Source: Flavobacterium poyangense (GTDB lineage: Bacteria > Bacteroidota > Bacteroidia > Flavobacteriales > Flavobacteriaceae). From it: a stretch of 64,000 nucleotides of DNA. How positions within the stretch are numbered: position 1 is the first letter of the stretch; each line of letters opens with the position of its first letter. A model generated the notes under the pieces. The model was given only the letters and a program-made list of their open reading frames with translations, was not told the origin of the DNA and did no database searches. The stretch spans positions 1 to 64,000 of the forward strand of contig NZ_JAALLN010000003.1 of the NCBI RefSeq assembly GCF_011751075.1. The letters are read 5' to 3'. Position numbers and translations under genes: made by a program. Shown here in pieces: positions 8,164 to 16,644 of this stretch.

Positions 8164-8898
8164 TTAGCTTCTTTGTCTAACGGCCTCATATAAGAATGCT
8201 CCACAGGCGACAGAAACATTTAAAGAGCCAATCGTTCCAAACATTGGAAGTTTTGCTTTTTCATCTACAATTTTAAGTACAGATGGATTTATTCCGCGGT
8301 CTTCAGATCCCATTATTATCGCAATAGGTTCGTTTAAAGACAGATCATAAAGAGTTTGTTCTGTTTTTTCAGTAGCTGCGACAGTTTTGATTCCTGAACC
8401 TTGTAAATAAAAGATGGCGTCTTTTATATGTTCAACTTTACAGATAGGGACATTAAAAACAGCACCGGCCGATGTTTTAACAGTATCTCCATTTACAGGA
8501 GCTGATCCGGCTTTTTGTACAATGATTCCATTTACGCCAGTACATTCAGCAGTACGGATAATGGCACCAAAATTTCTTGCATCAGAGATTTGGTCCAATA
8601 TTAAAAATAAAGGTTTGCTGCCTGATTCGATTGTGGATTCAACCAAATGTTCTAAATCAATAAAACCAATAGGAGAAATCGTCGCTACGGCTCCCTGGTG
8701 ATTGTTTGGTGTCAGTCGGTTTAGTTTTTCTACGGGAACATAGGAAAAATTTATGTTGGCGCGTTTCATCACCTTCATTAAATCTTTCATCAGCTCGCCG
8801 GAAATTTCTTTTTGGATGAATACTTTGTCTACTTCTTTACCTGCCTGAATTGCTTCTATAATGGCTCTAATTCCAAATATTTGATGTTCTTTTTCCAT
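8164..8898 (-). CDS. rlmB: 23S rRNA 2'-O-methyltransferase (RlmB/TrmH family)
   Basis: The 244-aa protein has an N-terminal substrate-binding domain (about 1-75, with IFGIRAIIEAI and NNHQGAVA) and a C-terminal SPOUT domain with its three motifs: LDQISDARNFGAIIRTAE, IIMGSEDRGI and IGSLNVSVACG. These form the trefoil knot that binds S-adenosylmethionine. RlmB methylates the 2'-OH of G2251 in the 23S peptidyl-transferase P loop. Assignment to RlmB instead of another TrmH-type enzyme rests on the N-terminal domain and is likely. A TAnnTTTG box ends 4 nt before the start codon, so the transcript may be leaderless. Confidence 0.9.
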   Translation of the reverse strand: MEKEHQIFGIRAIIEAIQAGKEVDKVFIQKEISGELMKDLMKVMKRANINFSYVPVEKLNRLTPNNHQGAVATISPIGFIDLEHLVESTIESGSKPLFLILDQISDARNFGAIIRTAECTGVNGIIVQKAGSAPVNGDTVKTSAGAVFNVPICKVEHIKDAIFYLQGSGIKTVAATEKTEQTLYDLSLNEPIAIIMGSEDRGINPSVLKIVDEKAKLPMFGTIGSLNVSVACGAFLYEAVRQRS

Positions 8899-8902
8899 AG
8901 GG

Positions 8903-8910
8903 CAAATATA
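8903..8910 (-). promoter_or_regulatory. -7 promoter element of rlmB
   Basis: On the minus strand TATATTTG matches TAnnTTTG exactly and ends 4 nt before the rlmB ATG. No TTG box is found 19-20 nt upstream; a T-run of the susCD terminator occupies that place. Confidence 0.45.
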
Positions 8911-8926
8911 GGTATAATGTTGCTAT

Positions 8927-8960
8927 AAAAAAAAACCACTCTGAATGAACAGAGTGGTTT
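8927..8960 (-). terminator. Intrinsic terminator of the susCD operon
   Basis: A perfect 11-bp stem (8933-8943 with 8950-8960) around a 6-nt loop is followed, on the minus strand, by an uninterrupted T-run (the A-run at 8927-8935). It lies 25 nt past the SusD stop codon and is one of the strongest terminators in the window. Confidence 0.93.
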
Positions 8961-8984
8961 AGTATGTTTATTTTGAGAATAAAA

Positions 8985-10436
8985 TTAGAATTTATCCCAG
9001 AATAATTTTGTTGTCAATAAATCTCCACCGATAGCTGTAGATGCAGCTTTCCAGTTTGCGTTATTTACTTGTTGTTCAAGTACAGGGTATGTCATTCTCA
9101 CCGGAACTTTACCACCAGCATTGTTAATTGCAGTTGGAGGAGCCAATAAAACCGGGAAGTCTAATCTTCTCCAGAAGTTCCATGAAGTTAACCCTTGATT
9201 AAACATCGCTACCCAAGCTTGCTCTCCAAGTGATTTTTTCCAGTTTGCCGGATCAAATGGTTTTGTAGCAAGATAAGCTGTAGCTTCAGCAGGAGTACCG
9301 CCCCATTCTGTAATAGATGCTGTAACTGCCGCGTCATAAGATGCTGCCGCTGCCGCTGTGTTCCAACGGGCATTTGCCTCAGCAACGTAGAAAGCAACTT
9401 CGGTAAAGTTTAAGATAGTACCAGGTGTTGTTGAAGTATAAGCAAATCCGCCAATATTAGAAACACTTCCAAACTCAGCACCTTCACCAATTGTCTGACC
9501 TTTGTAACCACCACCTGCTACTTCGTCGTAATAGTGACTAATTCTAGGGTCGCTAGACGCGTTCATGTAGTCAACCAATGTCTTTCCAGCAAAGAAATCA
9601 TCTCTACCACTTGCAGAAAGATTTTCATACAACGGATTGTAGTTTGGTGATGCATCGAAATATTGTAACTGAGCGTTATCGGCAGGAGATGTCATTACTC
9701 CTGCAGCAATAGCAGCTGTTGCAGTAGTTTGTGCTAAAGTTGGGTTAGCATCCGCGATTCCTATTGCTAATTTTAATTTTAAAGAATTTGCAAATACACG
9801 CCATTTTGCCGGACTCCCACCGTAAAGTTTGTCACCTCCATCAAAAGTACCGAATCCAACAGCACTATTGTCTAAATTAGCTATATCAGTGTTAACTCTT
9901 GCGATTAAGTCACTGTAAATAGTAGCAGCATCGTCATATACTGGTAATGGATATGCAATAAGATTTGCAGCTTGAGTGTAAGGAATATTACCAAAAGTAT
10001 CTACTAAAATTTGATAAGTGTAAACCTGCATCAGGTCAATAATAGCTAGTTGGTTCTTTTTGTTTTTTGGCCAACCTGCTATCTCCGTTGGAGCAGGATC
10101 GTATACGTTAATGATTTCTTTAGCTTTACCTAAATTGTTTAAGACGTTTACATAATTTAGTAAAAAGATATTGTTAGAAACATTTCTGTTGGTAAAATCG
10201 TAATTACTCTCGTTTACATAAGTGGTCTCTTGCCAATACTGCATCGTTAACCTGAAGTTGTTTTCGTTCACACTCGGGGTGTTCAGGTAGTCACTTAGCT
10301 CTTTTTGTGAGTAAGTAATCAACGATCCAGGCACAGTGGTATAAGCGCTATTTGGGTCTGTATTTGTGTCCTCATTAACACAAGCTGTCATCGACAGACC
10401 TATTGCTAATATTGCTATGATTTTTTTCATTTTCAT
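8985..10436 (-). CDS. susD: SusD/RagB-family nutrient-binding outer-membrane lipoprotein
   Basis: The 483-aa protein has a lipoprotein signal with the modified cysteine at residue 19 (SMTAC), followed by acidic VNEDTNTDP. The body is rich in helical and TPR-like segments with motifs seen in SusD-like proteins: QYWQETTYV, a YPLPVYDDAATIYSDLI segment, GSPAKWRVFANSLKLKLAI, AEANARWNT and a C-terminal SWNFWRRLDFP. It probably belongs to the SusD-like_2 group. It should sit on the cell surface, bind a glycan or peptide and deliver it to the SusC channel encoded 5 nt upstream. No hydrolase or sensor lies next to the pair, so the ligand is unknown. Confidence 0.92.
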   Translation of the reverse strand: MKMKKIIAILAIGLSMTACVNEDTNTDPNSAYTTVPGSLITYSQKELSDYLNTPSVNENNFRLTMQYWQETTYVNESNYDFTNRNVSNNIFLLNYVNVLNNLGKAKEIINVYDPAPTEIAGWPKNKKNQLAIIDLMQVYTYQILVDTFGNIPYTQAANLIAYPLPVYDDAATIYSDLIARVNTDIANLDNSAVGFGTFDGGDKLYGGSPAKWRVFANSLKLKLAIGIADANPTLAQTTATAAIAAGVMTSPADNAQLQYFDASPNYNPLYENLSASGRDDFFAGKTLVDYMNASSDPRISHYYDEVAGGGYKGQTIGEGAEFGSVSNIGGFAYTSTTPGTILNFTEVAFYVAEANARWNTAAAAASYDAAVTASITEWGGTPAEATAYLATKPFDPANWKKSLGEQAWVAMFNQGLTSWNFWRRLDFPVLLAPPTAINNAGGKVPVRMTYPVLEQQVNNANWKAASTAIGGDLLTTKLFWDKF

Positions 10437-10441
10437 TTTTT

Positions 10442-13400
10442 TTAAAAATTAACTTTGACATTAAAAGAAATATTTCTAGTTGTCGGCATAGGTCCAGATT
10501 GGTATCCTTGTGTGTTACCAGAAGATAATCCGGCCTCTGGGTCTGCATATGGCAAACTTTTGTCAATGATCCAAAGGTTGTTACCTATTATGCTAAATGA
10601 AGCTCCTTTTACAGATTTTCCTAAAATACTTTCAGGTAGGTTGTAGGTAAGAACTACCTCTCTTAATTTTACAAATCCTGCATCGTAAATAAATTCTTCA
10701 GCTGGTGGATCTGTTCCTAAAACCTGGCTTGATTGTGATTTGTCTAATCTGGTTGTGTTTTTAATGTACTGTGGTTGGTTTCCTCCTGGAGTATAAGCAG
10801 GGTTAGCCATAACACCATCTAATATCACCCCTCCATTGTTTACTAGAGTGTTTCTTACAGGGAATCCTAGATCATTGTTTCCAACTGAATTAGCATAAAT
10901 ACCAGTTCCATATCCATAATATTGATCAAGAGAGAAGATTTCTCCACCTTTTCTGATGTCAATTAAGAAGCTGAAAGAAAGATTTTTGTAGTTGAATTTA
11001 TTGTTAATACCACCAGTCCAGTCAGCTTGGTAAGTTCCTAGTTTGTTGTCAGTTGTAGTTGAAACTAAGTAAGCACCATTGCTACCGATAATTTTGTTTC
11101 CAGCATCATCGCGTACAAAAGTAGTTCCCCAAATTTGTCCGTAATCTTGATTAAGAGGAGCATTGATACTAATACCACCTTGTAACGAGTTAATGTTGAT
11201 GTTTTCGATACCTGGAGCTAATTTCGTAACTTTAGTATTTGGGTTAGCCCAGTTTATGTTTACGTCCCAAGAGAAATTATCTGTTTTAATAGGGGTAGCA
11301 TTAAGGGAAACCTCAAAACCTTTTGTAGTCAATGTACCAGCGTTAACTGTATTAAATGGTGATCCGGTAGCTGTTGATACAGGAAGTGGTAAAATCTGAT
11401 CGTATGCTTTGTTTTGGAACCAAGCCACATCAAATCCAAGTCTGTTTTTTGCAAATTGCATGTTCAAACCTAACTCGACGTTATCTAATTGTTGTGGTTT
11501 TAGGTTTGCGTTTTTCTTAGTAGTATTGAAAGAATAAACTGCAGTTCCGAATGGATTTCTGGCAGTGTAAGTATCCAATAATTGGTTTGGATCAGTGTCA
11601 GAACCTACTTGAGCGTAAGCTGCTCTGAATTTACCAAAATTGATGAATTCTACATCTTTTAACCAGTTAGAGAAAACAACACTTCCTGATATTGCAGAAT
11701 ACCAATAGTCATTGTTGTCTTGTGGTAAAGCAGAAGACTCATCTCTTCTTACAGAACCTTCAAGGTAGTAAGTTCCTTTGTAGCCTAAAGTTGCTTGTCC
11801 GAATAAACCAAGTACTTCTTTTCTTGTATCAACAATTCTAGGTAGTGCAGGAGCTGATACTGAGTTAGAAATAGTATACAATCCAGGGATATATAATCCA
11901 CCTGAAGTCATTTGTTGGTTAATAAATCTGCTTTGTACGTTATAGTTAGTTCCTAAAACTACGTTAAGATTTAAGTTTTCGCTTAGGTCTTTTTTATAAG
12001 TTGCTAAGAAGTCATAGTTTTGCTCGCTGAAATCATAGATATCTAAAGCGTAACCTGATGGCTGAACTGGTAAGTTTTGACCATTTGAATTTGATCCAAG
12101 AGTTGCAGGAATAGATCCAACAGCAATTCTGTCTTCAGTTCTCATTGTGAAACCGTCAGTACCAACTCTACCTGTAAAACTTAAGTTTTTAGTAGCATCA
12201 TAAGTTATACTTGCATTGGCAGCAAATCTTTTTCTGCTGTCGTTATTGTAATTCTGATATCTTGTGAAGTAAGGGTTGTCCCAATATTGCGGAGCAATAT
12301 CAGCAGCACTTTTAATGTTCCAAGTATAGTTTTGGTGACCTAATTCGTAAAGTTGTTTTTGTTCTTTAAGGTCAACGTTTGTTGCCCACCATTGTCTGAA
12401 ACCAGCGATATTGTTTCCTCCGTAACCAGTAGTATTTCTATTTCTGGTGTTTTGTGATACGTAAGTAGCGTTGAAAGTTGAACTTAATTTGTCGTTAAAC
12501 TTATAAGTTGCACTTGCGTTAAAGTTGTTTTTACTTAACAAAGCATTAGGTAAGATGTCACTGCTGTTTGTGTTAGCATAAGTTAATCTGTAAGTCGCTT
12601 TTTCAGTTCCACCGTTTAACGAGATGTTGTTGATAGTAGATGTTGCAGTCTCGAAAAATTCGATTGGACCATTTTTAGCAGCTACCCATGGAGTTCTTTG
12701 ACCGTTTGTTGGTGAGCCCGGAATAAAAGCGCCGTATTGCCAAACTAGTGAACCGTCAAATTTTGGTCCGTAAGAAGCATCATGTCCAGTTATCGATCTC
12801 GGTTGCCCTTGATACGATGAAAATCTTTGTCCTAAATATCCTTGACCGTATTCGCTTTGGTATTCAGGGAATGTTTTTTTGTCTACAGTAGACATAGTGT
12901 AAGAAGATGAAAATTCTACAGCTAAGTCAGTTCTTGCTTTTCCTTTTTTGGTTGTGATAATAATTGCACCGTTTTGTGCTCTGGAACCGTAAAGAGCTGT
13001 TGCAGCAGCACCTTTTAGTACGTTGATGTCAGCAATGTTATTTGGGTTGATATCAGAAGCAGCGTTTCCGAAATCGTAACCACCTCTACCGCTTTTTTGG
13101 TCAGCACTGTTTACGTTACTGTTCAAAATTGGCACACCGTCAACTACAAATAGAGCCTGGTTGTCTCCCAAAAGTGATTTGAAACCTCTAAGAACTACGT
13201 TTGTAGATCCACCGAAGTTAGTACCATTGGTTACGTTAAGACCAGCTACTTTTCCAGATAAGTTGTTTACAAAGTTTCCAGTAGGAACAGTTGATACTTG
13301 TTCAGCACTTACTTGTTGTGCAGAGTATCCAAGAGATTTTTTCTCTCTTTTAATACCTAAAGCTGTTGTTACAACAACCGCTTCAAGTTCATTAGCATCT

Positions 13401-13687
13401 GCGCCTAATTTTACATTAATCGAAGATGAACTTGCAGATACTTCTTGAGTTTTCATCCCAATGTAGCTGAATACCAAAACTTGGCTTGTTGATGCTTTGA
13501 TAGAGAATTTACCATCAAAATCAGTTTGTGTCCCAGATTTTGTTCCTTTGATCAATACACTCACCCCTGGTAGAGGCATTCCTGTATTGTCAGAAACCAT
13601 TCCCGAAACAACTCTTTCTTGCGCGAAAGTTAGTTGCGCCACTAGTACTATGAACAGTACTAGCAATCCATTGAACTTTAGTTTCAT
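10442..13687 (-). CDS. susC: SusC/RagA-family TonB-dependent outer-membrane transporter
   Basis: This 1081-aa protein has the full SusC layout: signal peptide (about 1-22, ending TFAQ), a carboxypeptidase-regulatory-like domain (about 25-100, with GMPLPGVSVLIKGT and DFDGKFSI), a TonB-box/plug domain (about 110-240, with DGVPILN and DVLKGAAATALYGSRAQNGA) and a 22-strand barrel ending in NVKVNF with a terminal Phe. It forms the import channel that works with the adjacent SusD lid and is driven by TonB-ExbBD. It is the first gene of the pair. No TAnnTTTG promoter with proper spacing was found in the 84 bp upstream, so regulation is open. Confidence 0.95.
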   Translation of the reverse strand: MKLKFNGLLVLFIVLVAQLTFAQERVVSGMVSDNTGMPLPGVSVLIKGTKSGTQTDFDGKFSIKASTSQVLVFSYIGMKTQEVSASSSSINVKLGADANELEAVVVTTALGIKREKKSLGYSAQQVSAEQVSTVPTGNFVNNLSGKVAGLNVTNGTNFGGSTNVVLRGFKSLLGDNQALFVVDGVPILNSNVNSADQKSGRGGYDFGNAASDINPNNIADINVLKGAAATALYGSRAQNGAIIITTKKGKARTDLAVEFSSSYTMSTVDKKTFPEYQSEYGQGYLGQRFSSYQGQPRSITGHDASYGPKFDGSLVWQYGAFIPGSPTNGQRTPWVAAKNGPIEFFETATSTINNISLNGGTEKATYRLTYANTNSSDILPNALLSKNNFNASATYKFNDKLSSTFNATYVSQNTRNRNTTGYGGNNIAGFRQWWATNVDLKEQKQLYELGHQNYTWNIKSAADIAPQYWDNPYFTRYQNYNNDSRKRFAANASITYDATKNLSFTGRVGTDGFTMRTEDRIAVGSIPATLGSNSNGQNLPVQPSGYALDIYDFSEQNYDFLATYKKDLSENLNLNVVLGTNYNVQSRFINQQMTSGGLYIPGLYTISNSVSAPALPRIVDTRKEVLGLFGQATLGYKGTYYLEGSVRRDESSALPQDNNDYWYSAISGSVVFSNWLKDVEFINFGKFRAAYAQVGSDTDPNQLLDTYTARNPFGTAVYSFNTTKKNANLKPQQLDNVELGLNMQFAKNRLGFDVAWFQNKAYDQILPLPVSTATGSPFNTVNAGTLTTKGFEVSLNATPIKTDNFSWDVNINWANPNTKVTKLAPGIENININSLQGGISINAPLNQDYGQIWGTTFVRDDAGNKIIGSNGAYLVSTTTDNKLGTYQADWTGGINNKFNYKNLSFSFLIDIRKGGEIFSLDQYYGYGTGIYANSVGNNDLGFPVRNTLVNNGGVILDGVMANPAYTPGGNQPQYIKNTTRLDKSQSSQVLGTDPPAEEFIYDAGFVKLREVVLTYNLPESILGKSVKGASFSIIGNNLWIIDKSLPYADPEAGLSSGNTQGYQSGPMPTTRNISFNVKVNF

Positions 13688-13771
13688 TTTTAAATATTTT
13701 GAATTAGTATCGCAAAACTCTTAATAATTTGTTAACTTTCCTAATAAATAAAAATCTTTTTTTGATAAACG

Positions 13772-15472
13772 CTAAAATTTAACATTATAACATATGTTTA
13801 TAATACTGTTATATAATTGCATTTCCTGTATATTCTCGCCTCCATTGGTCATCGTAATTTTTAATAAACCGTTTTTTGTTTGAACAGCTGTTCCGATTCC
13901 GATTCCTGTTAATTTTTTGATTTTGTTTTTGCTTGAAGTGTTTGTGAGGTCTTGGTATAAGCCGTAATCAATGATAGAATTCAGATATAAGTTTTTGGAG
14001 ACTATATATCTGTATTCTGTAAGAATTAAGGTGTTGAAATTTGCTTGTAAACTGTTTTCTAAAAAACCTCTTATAGAGTTAATTCCACCGAAGCGATAGA
14101 GTTCGTTTGAGATGTAATTTTTACTTTTTAAATAAAAATTTTGTGAATTAATACTAATAAAATTCTTCTCATTTAACTCAAAATTATAAGAAATGTCCAG
14201 ATTAGTGAAGAACTGTATGCTGGATTCTGCTGTGTTGGGATTGTTGTTTGTATCTCTTTTTCCGTAGCCAATTATGAAGTTTATGAAAGCTTTTTTTGGA
14301 AAAAGATTGTTGATAGGATCTGTTTTTTTGTACTCAAAAGTAGAAGTGGTGTAGGAGTTGTTGTAATCGCTTATTGATGAGTTGTTTGTGTTCTGAATAT
14401 CGCTTGATTCGGTTGCTTGATAACCTAAATATATTTTGGAGTTGTAGTTGATGTAGTACCCTAAATCTATAGCCGTTTTTGTGTTTTGAAATGTGCTGTC
14501 TTGCTTGAATATGTTGAGTTGAGCTTTTATTCCTAATGAAGTTTTAAAAATGTATGGAAGTTCAAGTTTGGTGTTGAAAGTCTTTTGTTGGTTACCATCG
14601 CTTTTCCAGTACAATGAAAATTTTTCCCCGGAATGAAGAATGTTTTGCAAGGTAATATCGAGATATCCGTTAAGGTTGATTTTTTTGTCTTCGTCATTGG
14701 AGAAACCTATGTAACCGTCAAAAGTGTTGGCTTTTCTTTTTTCGATGTAAGTATAGATTTTTGTTGAATCATTGGTGAATAGTATTTCGGGATATTTTGG
14801 CTGTGTAATAAATTCAAAGCTGTTTAGGTCTTCGTATAACTGCTTTGTTATTTCTTGATTAAAAGTTTTGTTAACGTATTTTTTGTTTAATTGTTTTAAA
14901 TGGCCTTTTGGGAAAAAATCTTTTCCGTTGTTGTTTGTGTAATTGAGAATAATGGAATTTAGGGTTCGTTTTTTTTCGGATTTAAAGTTTAAGTCGGCGT
15001 AAATAGATGTGTTTTTTCTTGTGATATTTTCAAGTTTTATTTTGCTTAAGGCGTAGCCTGATTTTTCTGCTTCAATTGTTTTTTGATTTAGATAGTTTTC
15101 AATCTCTGTGTAAGGAATGATTAGGGTGTCGTTTGGGTTTTTTGGCGATTTGAAGAAGGTGTTATTTTTACCTATATATATATGCGCGAGCTTTATTTGT
15201 TTTTTGAGATTTATGATTGCTAAATAAGTGCTATCGTTTAATTTGTTGTTTTCTAGTATTTTATTGTCTAAATATCCTTTTTGAGAAAGTTTTTTTGAGC
15301 TGCTGTTAATTTCGTCAAACAACGATTTTATGTTGCTGTGTTTTGTTTGGTAATTGAGTGAGTCGATCGTTTGGTTTTCGGTGGGATTGGTTCCTTCTAT
15401 TTTTAAATAAAAGTTTTGTGCATGACAGCTTAGTCCGTAAAAGAGAATTAATATGTTTAAAAGCTGTTTCAA
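13772..15472 (-). CDS. Small Omp85/BamA-superfamily outer-membrane protein
   Basis: The 566-aa protein has a signal peptide (ending about CHAQ), a periplasmic part of about 230 residues containing short POTRA-like alternation of helix and strand (for example KRTLNSIILNY), and a C-terminal barrel of about 16 strands. The barrel contains GGINSIRGF near residue 465; an RGF/RGY motif in the sixth loop is the signature of Omp85 proteins. The final residues VKF end in an aromatic residue. It is shorter than BamA or TamA, with room for fewer POTRA domains. It may insert or secrete a specific partner, but nothing nearby identifies one. It is rich in Asn and Lys. Confidence 0.72.
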   Translation of the reverse strand: MKQLLNILILFYGLSCHAQNFYLKIEGTNPTENQTIDSLNYQTKHSNIKSLFDEINSSSKKLSQKGYLDNKILENNKLNDSTYLAIINLKKQIKLAHIYIGKNNTFFKSPKNPNDTLIIPYTEIENYLNQKTIEAEKSGYALSKIKLENITRKNTSIYADLNFKSEKKRTLNSIILNYTNNNGKDFFPKGHLKQLNKKYVNKTFNQEITKQLYEDLNSFEFITQPKYPEILFTNDSTKIYTYIEKRKANTFDGYIGFSNDEDKKINLNGYLDITLQNILHSGEKFSLYWKSDGNQQKTFNTKLELPYIFKTSLGIKAQLNIFKQDSTFQNTKTAIDLGYYINYNSKIYLGYQATESSDIQNTNNSSISDYNNSYTTSTFEYKKTDPINNLFPKKAFINFIIGYGKRDTNNNPNTAESSIQFFTNLDISYNFELNEKNFISINSQNFYLKSKNYISNELYRFGGINSIRGFLENSLQANFNTLILTEYRYIVSKNLYLNSIIDYGLYQDLTNTSSKNKIKKLTGIGIGTAVQTKNGLLKITMTNGGENIQEMQLYNSIINICYNVKF

Positions 15473-15569
15473 GTGTGAAATGAAATTTGTTGATTGTGTT
15501 GCAAATATCTATTGTTTGTTTGTAAAAACATAAGTATAAATAATGTTATTGAAAATTAATGAATTAACG

Positions 15570-15600
15570 TTTGTATAGTGAAAAATATTTTATACATTTG
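15570..15600 (+). promoter_or_regulatory. Promoter of the str operon (rpsL)
   Basis: TTTG at 15570-15573 and TACATTTG at 15593-15600 are separated by 19 nt, matching the Bacteroidota promoter TTTG-N19-TAnnTTTG. The predicted start of transcription is about 50 nt before rpsL. A small CCCG/CGGG hairpin (about 15605-15619) lies in the leader. Confidence 0.85.
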
Positions 15601-15653
15601 CAACCCCGTAAAAAGCGGGAATTTAATAAACATAATAATTTTTAGTATTAATT

Positions 15654-16037
15654 ATGCCAACAATTCAACAATTAGTAAGAACAGGAAGAACTCAGATCAC
15701 TAAGAAGAGTAAATCGGTTGCTTTAGATTCTTGTCCTCAAAGAAGAGGGGTTTGTACGCGTGTTTACACTACTACACCAAAAAAACCAAACTCTGCAATG
15801 CGTAAAGTTGCGCGTGTACGTTTGACAAATGGTAATGAAGTGAATGCTTACATCCCAGGAGAAGGACACAATCTACAAGAGCACTCGATAGTATTAGTGC
15901 GAGGTGGAAGGGTAAAAGATTTACCAGGTGTTAGATATCATATCGTTCGTGGAGCGCTTGACACGTCAGGAGTTGCAGGAAGAACGCAAAGAAGATCTAA
16001 GTACGGTGCTAAACGCCCAAAAGAAGCAAAAAAGTAA
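15654..16037 (+). CDS. rpsL: 30S ribosomal protein S12 (uS12)
   Basis: S12 lies at the decoding centre of the 30S subunit. The 127-aa sequence carries the universally conserved loops TPKKPNS (residues 41-47) and [10 protein letters not shown]. Lysines at 43 and in the VKD loop, where streptomycin-resistance substitutions usually fall, are the wild-type residues. It is the first gene of the str operon, about 50 nt downstream of a strong promoter. The next gene is separated by a 119-nt spacer with an unusual repeat structure. Confidence 0.98.
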
Positions 16038-16045
16038 TTTAAAAC

Positions 16046-16137
16046 GTTAAGAGTTGGAGGTTAGGAGTTAAGAGTTACCGGTAGAAAACGAAAGTCGAAA
16101 ATCTGTAACACATAACATTTAACGGATAACCTATAAC
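16046..16137 (+). repeat. Inverted array of 7-nt units in the rpsL-rpsG spacer
   Basis: Five consecutive 7-nt units beginning GTTA or GTTG occupy 16046-16080. After a 22-nt spacer, five consecutive units ending TAAC occupy 16103-16137. The two arms are reverse-complementary in their four fixed bases, so RNA could form a ladder of 4-bp GUUA/UAAC helices separated by 3x3 internal loops. In E. coli the same intercistronic region carries the S7 regulatory site; whether this element does so is inference. Confidence 0.7.
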
Positions 16138-16156
16138 TTTTTATTAAAAAAAAGAC

Positions 16157-16633
16157 ATGAGAAAAAGAGCGGCAAAGAAAAGACCACTTTTACCAGATCC
16201 AAGGTTTAATGACCAATTGGTAACGCGTTTTGTAAACAACTTAATGTGGGATGGTAAAAAATCTACAGCTTTCAAAGTATTTTATGATGCAATTGATATC
16301 ATCGAATCTAAAAAGCAAAATGATGAAAAAACTTCATTAGAAATCTGGAAAGATGCTTTAACAAACGTTATGCCTCACGTAGAAGTACGTAGCCGTAGAG
16401 TTGGTGGAGCTACATTCCAAATTCCAATGCAGATTCGTCCGGACAGAAAAATTTCTATGGCAATGAAGTGGTTAATACTTTATTCAAGAAGAAGAAATGA
16501 AAAATCTATGGCACAACGTTTAGCGTCAGAATGTTTAGCTGCGGCTAAAGAAGAAGGTGCGGCGGTTAAGAAAAGAATGGATACTCACAAAATGGCAGAA
16601 GCTAACAAAGCTTTCTCTCACTTTAGATTTTAA
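16157..16633 (+). CDS. rpsG: 30S ribosomal protein S7 (uS7)
   Basis: S7 nucleates assembly of the 30S head and contacts E-site tRNA. The 158-aa protein has the typical basic N terminus (RKRAAKKR), the [16 protein letters not shown] hairpin that binds 16S rRNA, and the C-terminal [15 protein letters not shown]. Length is normal. It follows rpsL after 119 nt and precedes fusA by 11 nt. S7 is the translational repressor of this operon in E. coli, so the spacer before it is a natural place for autoregulation. Confidence 0.98.
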   Translation: MRKRAAKKRPLLPDPRFNDQLVTRFVNNLMWDGKKSTAFKVFYDAIDIIESKKQNDEKTSLEIWKDALTNVMPHVEVRSRRVGGATFQIPMQIRPDRKISMAMKWLILYSRRRNEKSMAQRLASECLAAAKEEGAAVKKRMDTHKMAEANKAFSHFRF

Positions 16634-16644
16634 TTCGTAAAGAA

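Noticed and set aside
16046-16137. CRISPR-like array
   Set aside because: The units are 7 nt long without spacers and are arranged as an inverted repeat, unlike any CRISPR.
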